Assembly: GCA_051294375.1 (NCBI GenBank)
Contig: CM119271.1
Span: 13,073,039 to 13,137,038 of the forward strand
Direction of reading: 5' to 3'
DNA length: 64,000 bases
DNA from: Paraspadella gotoi
Lineage: Eukaryota > Chaetognatha
Part shown: positions 59,086-64,000 of the stretch, in pieces
Layout of the letters: each line of letters starts with the position of its first letter
How positions within the stretch are numbered: the stretch's first letter is position 1
Position numbers and translations under genes: made by a program
The notes under the pieces: model-generated
What the model was told of the DNA's origin: nothing
Database searches by the model: none
The model's input: the letters and a program-made list of their open reading frames with translations, nothing else

Positions 59086-62000
59086 CCATCATCATCATCT
59101 CCCCCCATTTCTTAACTTACCTCGGCTGCACTTCCCTCTCGACGCAAAATCCCCAAATCATTCGACCAATCAGAGACGAGAACTGCGAGGCCACGCCCAC
59201 CGTGCTTAGTTCGCCCTGGTGCTTGACGACGACCCGCAGCTGCTTGGGTTTAATCGGATGAACTGCTTGCACGCTGGAGAGCTTGTGCGATTGGATCAAG
59301 CGGAGGGAGGGGCGGCCCTCGGCGTCGTTTGTCGCCTTGATTGGTTGGAATTGATTGATGGATTGATTGATCGATTGATTAATAGATTTCATTATTCAAT
59401 TGTTTAATAACTTATTTACTTATTTCACGAATATATTACAATTAATTTATTTAGCTCACCCTGTAAACGGCGATCTCCCTGTGCGAGATCCCGAACAGTT
59501 CGTCGATCGCCTCCATGGGAAAGAACTTCATGAAGTAGGCGGGCCATTCCTTCGCCAACTGGACCACCTGTTGTGAAGCAATAAGATCTTGTTCGTTATG
59601 TTCATTTGCATATTGTCGTATTTTATTTGAGAGCGAATTGATTCTCATTCTCAAGTTTTATTAGATTAATATCATTCTTTTTTAGAAATTATCACACTTT
59701 TTGTAATGATGGTTTAAAAATAAGAAGGCTAAATAGTCATTTTATTGTTTAAATAGCTAAATATTATTCGACCATTAATCCCCTTCCCTCCCAACCTTCT
59801 TCTCAATCTCTTCGTCGACGGCTCCTCGATGCAACCGCCTCCCGCCCGCTATCCCGTATTGCCCGAACATCATCTTGGCGCGTCGGGCGTCGTCGGGCGA
59901 GATCCTCGGCGTCGGTCTGCCCGACATGAGATCGGACGCGATTTGATCGAACACGAGAGACCGGACGCGAGGATGTCGAATCCTCTCGCCGGGATAGAAG
60001 ACTTCCTTCCGGGCGAGGAGCCGAAAGGTCGGAGCCTCGAAGGCTAAACACGGCCCCGGAGGAAAAGGCTGCAGGGCGATCGTCGCTAATTCGCCGCGCG
60101 AGGTAGAAGGGACTTCGCCGCGCGATCTCGTCTCGTTCTGGAGTTCGGCGTAATGATGTTCTCGAACGTCTATCTTTGTCAAGTCGTCGTTGTTGTCGTC
60201 GTTGTTGTCGTCGTTGTCGTTTCTGCCGGTTCCATCTTCTCGTCGACTCGCTTCTTCTACCTTCGGGTGAAGTTGGTTGGAATCATACATACATCATACA
60301 TAATTTAACAATTGTATCTTTTTGTATTACTTTACTACCCCAGACAGCTTATTTTGTTTGAAGTACAACCATGTCTTAATTTCAAAATCTTTTTTTTTTC
60401 AATATTGTGAACAAATTTATATATTACCTCATAAAAAATTTATTAAAGAAAGTATAAATATTTTTCAAAAATTATGTTGTCGATTCAAAATTATTAAAAA
60501 CTATATTTTTAAACTGAAAATGAATTTTTTTTTCTTTTATAAATTTCGTAAAGAATTAAAATCCGGTCTTATACATGAAAAAATAATAGCCTATTACGTA
60601 TATCATCGACGAAAACAACAACGACAACGAACAACCAACTTTGCTATGCTTATTAATATAGCTATAGCTATAGTTATAGTTATAGCTATAGTTATAGCTA
60701 TAGCTATATTAAAAATAAGAATAGCTATAGCTCACTGGTGTCCAGTATTGTACAAAATTAATAGAAGAATTTAATTTCATGCTCTAAATGCTAAATTTCA
60801 AATTTTATAAAATTGATATATATATCTCTTACCTTGATTCCTTCCGCTCTTCGTCTCTGATCCTCCCGATGCTTGTTCCAAATCTCCGACTGCAGCGGAC
60901 GGATGATTTGAATCGGCGGCTGACCCGCCGAGAGGCCCTTCAAGGGCTTCGGAGTCTCCGCCGTCCGGACGCGGCCAGAGGCTCGATCGGCGCCGTCCGA
61001 CGAAGACCGGACGAGGAACGCCACGCGGCGCTGCTCCGCCGCTCCGCATTCTCCGTCCCGCCGCGTCCGCCGCAGCAGATTCGGCGGCGGGAGGCCTTTG
61101 TCGTCCAGCGGCGGCGGCCACTGGATGTTGGCGACTCGAACGGTCTTGGCGCGGTTCTTGATCTGCAGCAAGGTGCGCGCCGAGGGAGAGAAGTCTCTCC
61201 CGCCGAAACGGATCGTCGGAGGAGGAAGAGGAGGAGGAGGAGGAATCTCGGAGACGACGACGTTGTTGGGAGAGACTTTGGCCGTCGGCGAAGGCTTGGA
61301 GGAATCCTCCGCGGATTCGACGAGGCGTTGGAGACGAGCGCTCGTCTGAAGGATCTTGGAACGGGTCGTGGATGAAGAATCGGTGCTTGCTGGAGAAACG
61401 TCTCGTCTTTGTTTCCAAAGATTAGGCGACTGAGGCGTGGCTCCGTTCGAAGAGGAGACGCCGGAAGCGGCGGCCGATACGCTCGAGGATTCGGGCGGGG
61501 GGTGATCCTCGACGAGCCGTTCCACTGATCTCGTCATACTGACGGAAGCGGATGCTTGTGGTCCGGATTGGATCACGGTTTGGAGAGCTCTGCCACGGAT
61601 AATCGTTTAAACTTAAAATTTTAATTTAATCGTCTTGTTTTAGTTAAACTTAAAATATTAATTTAATCATTTGTTTTAGTTAAACTTAAAATATTAATTC
61701 AATTATTTGTTTTAGTTAAACTTAAAATATTGATTTAATTATTTGTTTTAGTTAAACTTAAAATATTAATTTAATCGTTTTTTTTAGTTAAACTTAAAAT
61801 ATTAATTTAATCGTTTTTTTAGTTAAACTTAAAATATTAATTTAATCGTTTTTTTTAGTTAAACTTAAAATATTAATTTAATCATTGCTCAATCTTCACC
61901 TCTGAAACGCTTGCTGTTGAATCGTCTGCAATGCAGCATTTTGCAAAGTCTGTAACTGCAGCATTTGAGTCAGATGAGCGTAGTATGCTTGCTGCAATTG

Positions 62001-63347
62001 ACTTTGATACATTTGCTGGATGGGATCACCCATGTAGGGGTTCACGCCTGCTTCACAGTAAGAGGTAACAAAAATATTGTAAATTGTAATATGAAATTGG
62101 TTGAACCAATATAGAAAGTAACAATTCACTTAATAAACAATTTAAACATTAAACAAGCTATTTTGCGCCTGACTTTTGAATATGGAGGCCTCCATTCCTC
62201 TTACAAGATAATTAACTAATTATGTATATTATATTAAAAATATATTATTCAATTTTGTCTCTGCTAGTTATTTTTTTGGATTTTTATCTCTTCATTTCTT
62301 GTTATAATTTGCGAGACATACAACTATTTTCTCACCAGCTTTTCCAGCTGCGCTTCCGAACGGCACCAAGTTGAAGGAAGGTTGGAACCCGGAACTCACG
62401 ATGTTGGTGTTGTTGTTGCTGCGCATGAAGTCGATCGTCGACGTCGTCATTATCGGAGGCGGAAACGAAGCAGACGACGACGGCTTCAAATCGGCGTCAG
62501 CCTCGCATTCCGACCCAGTCCTGCCCCGCTCCTCCGACAAAGTCCTGCCACGCTCCTCCGACCCAGTCTTGCCCCGCTCCTCCGACCCAGTCTTGCCCCG
62601 CTCCTCCGACCCAGTCTTGCCCCGCTCCTCAGATCCTAGACCCTTCAAAGTCTTGGCGAGCGTCGCGGGATCAATGACGACCTGTTGAAAGTTCTTTAAT
62701 CTCATTTGCATATAGTAGTAAATTTTTTTAAAGTGTATTAGGTCTATTCTCTGTGTAATATGCGGCTTTTTTTTAGGTTTTAGAGCGTTTATTTATATTG
62801 TTTATTAGACTAAACGATTTATTGATATTTTTTTTTATATTTTGTTAATTGATTTTAATGATTGAGACATAGAGAGTTTAATTCTAAACCCCTTATCAGT
62901 TATCACCTTGTCGACGTCTCTCAAGGCGATCTCGAAGACGCGGTCGACGAACCCATCCAGACTCTCGCCGGAATTCGTCGTCGTCGTCATCTTCGGCGTC
63001 ACTCCGTGGTAGCGTTGATTCAGCGCCGACGTCCGCGAGAGACTCAAGTTCCTTTCTCCAGAGGGCGTTGCAGAATGGAGAGAAGACGCCGCGACGATGT
63101 CGACGAGAGGGGCGCCGGAATCCGTGGCGGGGCACCCGACGGCGTCGAAAACGAAACCGTCGCCGAGAAGCTCGAAACCGACGCCTCCGCTGCTGCCGCC
63201 GACCTCCTCGAACGACAGGCTCCACCCGCATCTTTCGGCTTCGGGGATGTCGGCCAATCCGCCCAAAGCTGCCGCCGCCAACTTGGACGCCGTCGTCCAC
63301 GAATCGACTTCGCAGGCGATCGTCTCCCTCTCCCGATAAAATCCGAC
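52511..63347 (-). CDS. MYO15: Unconventional myosin XV, C-terminal tail (5' end outside window)
   Basis: Twenty-four exons give 1572 residues in one frame. Transcript order: 62907-63347, 62336-62681, 61900-62047, 60833-61589, 59796-60260, 59460-59567, 59121-59335, 57743-58238, 57408-57514, 56844-56976, 56209-56338, 56002-56080, 55895-55911, 55518-55656, 54760-54940, 54519-54671, 54220-54368, 53950-54035, 53814-53851, 53644-53743, 53348-53397, 53157-53247, 52872-52978, 52511-52693 (TGA). Domains: N-terminal FERM-1 lobe (EVDSWTTASKLA); Q-rich and proline-rich linkers; FERM-1 remainder (LLARKEVFYPGERIRHP, REIAVYRATNDAEGR); SH3 (EFLRLRRGEIVKVSG, GRVGWVPTDAL); MyTH4 (LSILEFAMKFFRKP, IQWTKTPIKESLL, DEIYCQIVKQITNN, GWRLLSIF, QNLRKTFKYGGRR); FERM-2 (RTLWFFPLNRLDNDLY, LFGSAFFQVE, ALVAINRSGVHILN) and a C-terminal PITVL. 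The FERM-SH3-MyTH4-FERM order and the length fit animal myosin XV better than myosin VII. It is an actin motor of protrusions such as stereocilia and filopodia; the motor and first MyTH4 must lie to the right. Confidence 0.9.
52709..52862. repeat. (CAAT)n tetranucleotide array
   Basis: An almost pure run of CAAT units (read as 'caatcaat') fills the whole last intron of the myosin gene between 52693 and 52872. Confidence 0.95.
52963..53130. repeat. 58-bp unit, three copies, each carrying a 3' splice site
   Basis: Exact copies lie at 52963-53020 and 53021-53078, with a diverged third to about 53130. On the minus strand each copy contains 'atatcag|GAAAAGC', the acceptor and first bases of exon 52872-52978. 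Only the copy next to the exon gives an open frame; the others lead into a TAG. Confidence 0.9.
56632..56736 (+). repeat. Dispersed hairpin repeat (partner of 13210-13315)
   Basis: Contains AAATGAGATTGA facing TCAATCTCATTT, then 'acatattgcagtattgaatct'. It lies in a myosin intron. Confidence 0.8.
57301..57372. repeat. (GA)n dinucleotide array
   Basis: A pure run of about 36 units lies 36 nt beyond the splice donor of the first MyTH4 exon of the myosin gene. Confidence 0.95.
58939..58948. other. 10-N gap flanked by a direct duplication
   Basis: 'gccggagaatattct' and 'agttgaacctaccct' occur in the same order on both sides, about 55 bases in all with small differences. The two contig ends probably overlap. 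Confidence 0.8.
58999..59099. repeat. (ATC)n trinucleotide array
   Basis: About 33 units with three interruptions, in a myosin intron just before the exon at 59121. Confidence 0.95.
61608..61885. repeat. 36-bp minisatellite, about eight copies, in a myosin intron
   Basis: The unit is roughly 'aaacttaaaatattaattt' plus 'aatcgttttttttagtt'. The array fills most of the intron between exons 61900-62047 and 60833-61589. Confidence 0.9.
62515..62635 (-). repeat. 24-bp coding minisatellite (GSEERGKT)n in the myosin linker
   Basis: Five units encode the octapeptide GSEERGKT with K/R and G/L variants, in the linker after the FERM-1 ubiquitin-like lobe. The unit length keeps the frame. Confidence 0.95.
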
Positions 63348-63460
63348 CTAAGGTAAATTTCTTTTAGCTTTTTATTATTGAAAATAAGATATATTTATAG
63401 GATGAATGAATAGTTAAAAAGTAATAAATGATTATCAAAATGCCTTTAAATTAAAAAANN

Positions 63461-63506
63461 NNNNNNNNNNNNNNNNNNNNNNNCCCGCTGACCGAGATGC
63501 GAAAGG

Positions 63507-63572
<66 letters not shown>

Positions 63573-63756
63573 TTCGAGGATTCAGGCAGCCTGGCGGGGA
63601 TTCATGTCAGTAGGAGGATTAATGCCTGGCGATGAGGGATCAGCCGACCTGGCGGGTATTCTGGTCAGGTGATTGAGGGGTCAGGGGAGTGAGAGAATCC
63701 ATAGATAATAGAGATTTTAGGGCCGCGACGAATTTTTTTCTTTTTTTTTTTTTTTT

Positions 63757-63813
<57 letters not shown>

Positions 63814-63847
63814 TTTTTTTTTTTTTTTTTTTTTTTTTTTTCTTTTT

Positions 63848-63900
<53 letters not shown>

Positions 63901-63915
63901 TATTTTTTTTTTTTT
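63461..63915. other. Gap and homopolymer junk (poly-C about 61 nt, poly-T about 180 nt)
   Basis: An N run (63461-63483) is followed by a pure C run (about 63512-63572), a short unique segment and a T run with rare interruptions (about 63739-63915). Runs of this length point to a failed consensus at a contig end. The next upstream myosin exon is not visible to 64000. Confidence 0.75.
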
Positions 63916-64000
63916 AAGCCTACATATTGGCTCGAACAATTTCACATGAAGAAAATGGTATCTTCGTGAGAAAGATTTCTTTTAAAATATCTGATTTTAC

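Noticed and set aside
63640-63945. Poly-lysine or poly-phenylalanine protein
   Set aside because: It is a translation of the long T run at a failed contig end.

Overview
The window is from an invertebrate metazoan nuclear genome. It holds multi-exon genes with short GT-AG introns, tRNA-derived SINEs, hAT-type elements, an LTR with a tRNA-Leu-complementary site, TTAGGG-like interstitial repeats and very many microsatellites. Genes recognised are a bZIP transcription factor and a myosin XV. I cannot name the phylum.

Layout. 1-7.6 kb: two collinear copies of the bZIP 5' region. The first is clean but has N gaps; the second is full of small indels. 7.6-14.3 kb (+): the main exon and the two bZIP exons of that gene, with three DNA-transposon-like insertions in its introns, two of them with exact 8-bp target duplications. 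14.3-19 kb: no gene seen; it contains telomere-like repeats, a CCAAT cluster, a 57-bp minisatellite and a SINE. 19-26 kb and 33.8-35.4 kb (-), plus one exon at 45.2 kb: a cysteine-rich modular gene of unknown family. Five of its exons carry the signature CPCxDxxC. 45.7-49.2 kb (-): a seven-exon gene of unknown family. 50.3-51.2 kb (-): a weak hypothetical gene. 51.6-52.0 kb: an LTR remnant. 52.5-63.3 kb (-): the C-terminal 1572 residues of a myosin XV, 24 exons with consistent splice phases. Its motor end lies beyond the right edge.

The middle of the window is not a trustworthy linear map. Call 19.5-26.1 kb 'A' and 33.7-35.7 kb 'B'. Both recur as indel-rich copies A' (35.8-42.8 kb) and B' (42.8-44.9 kb). 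A third, inverted and very noisy copy of B and of the 45.1-45.4 kb sequence lies at about 30.6-33.7 kb. Beside it is 4.4 kb of GC-rich sequence that encodes nothing I can recognise. The simplest reading is accurate contigs joined by uncorrected long-read filler. The probable true order on the minus strand is 45.2 kb exon, B, A.

The genes do not form an operon or an obvious pathway. The bZIP protein would act in the nucleus and the myosin in actin protrusions. The most interesting unassigned material is the CPCxDxxC gene, whose exons read in phase through most junctions although its locus is scrambled. Exon calls rest on hand-read splice sites and phase, not on transcripts.
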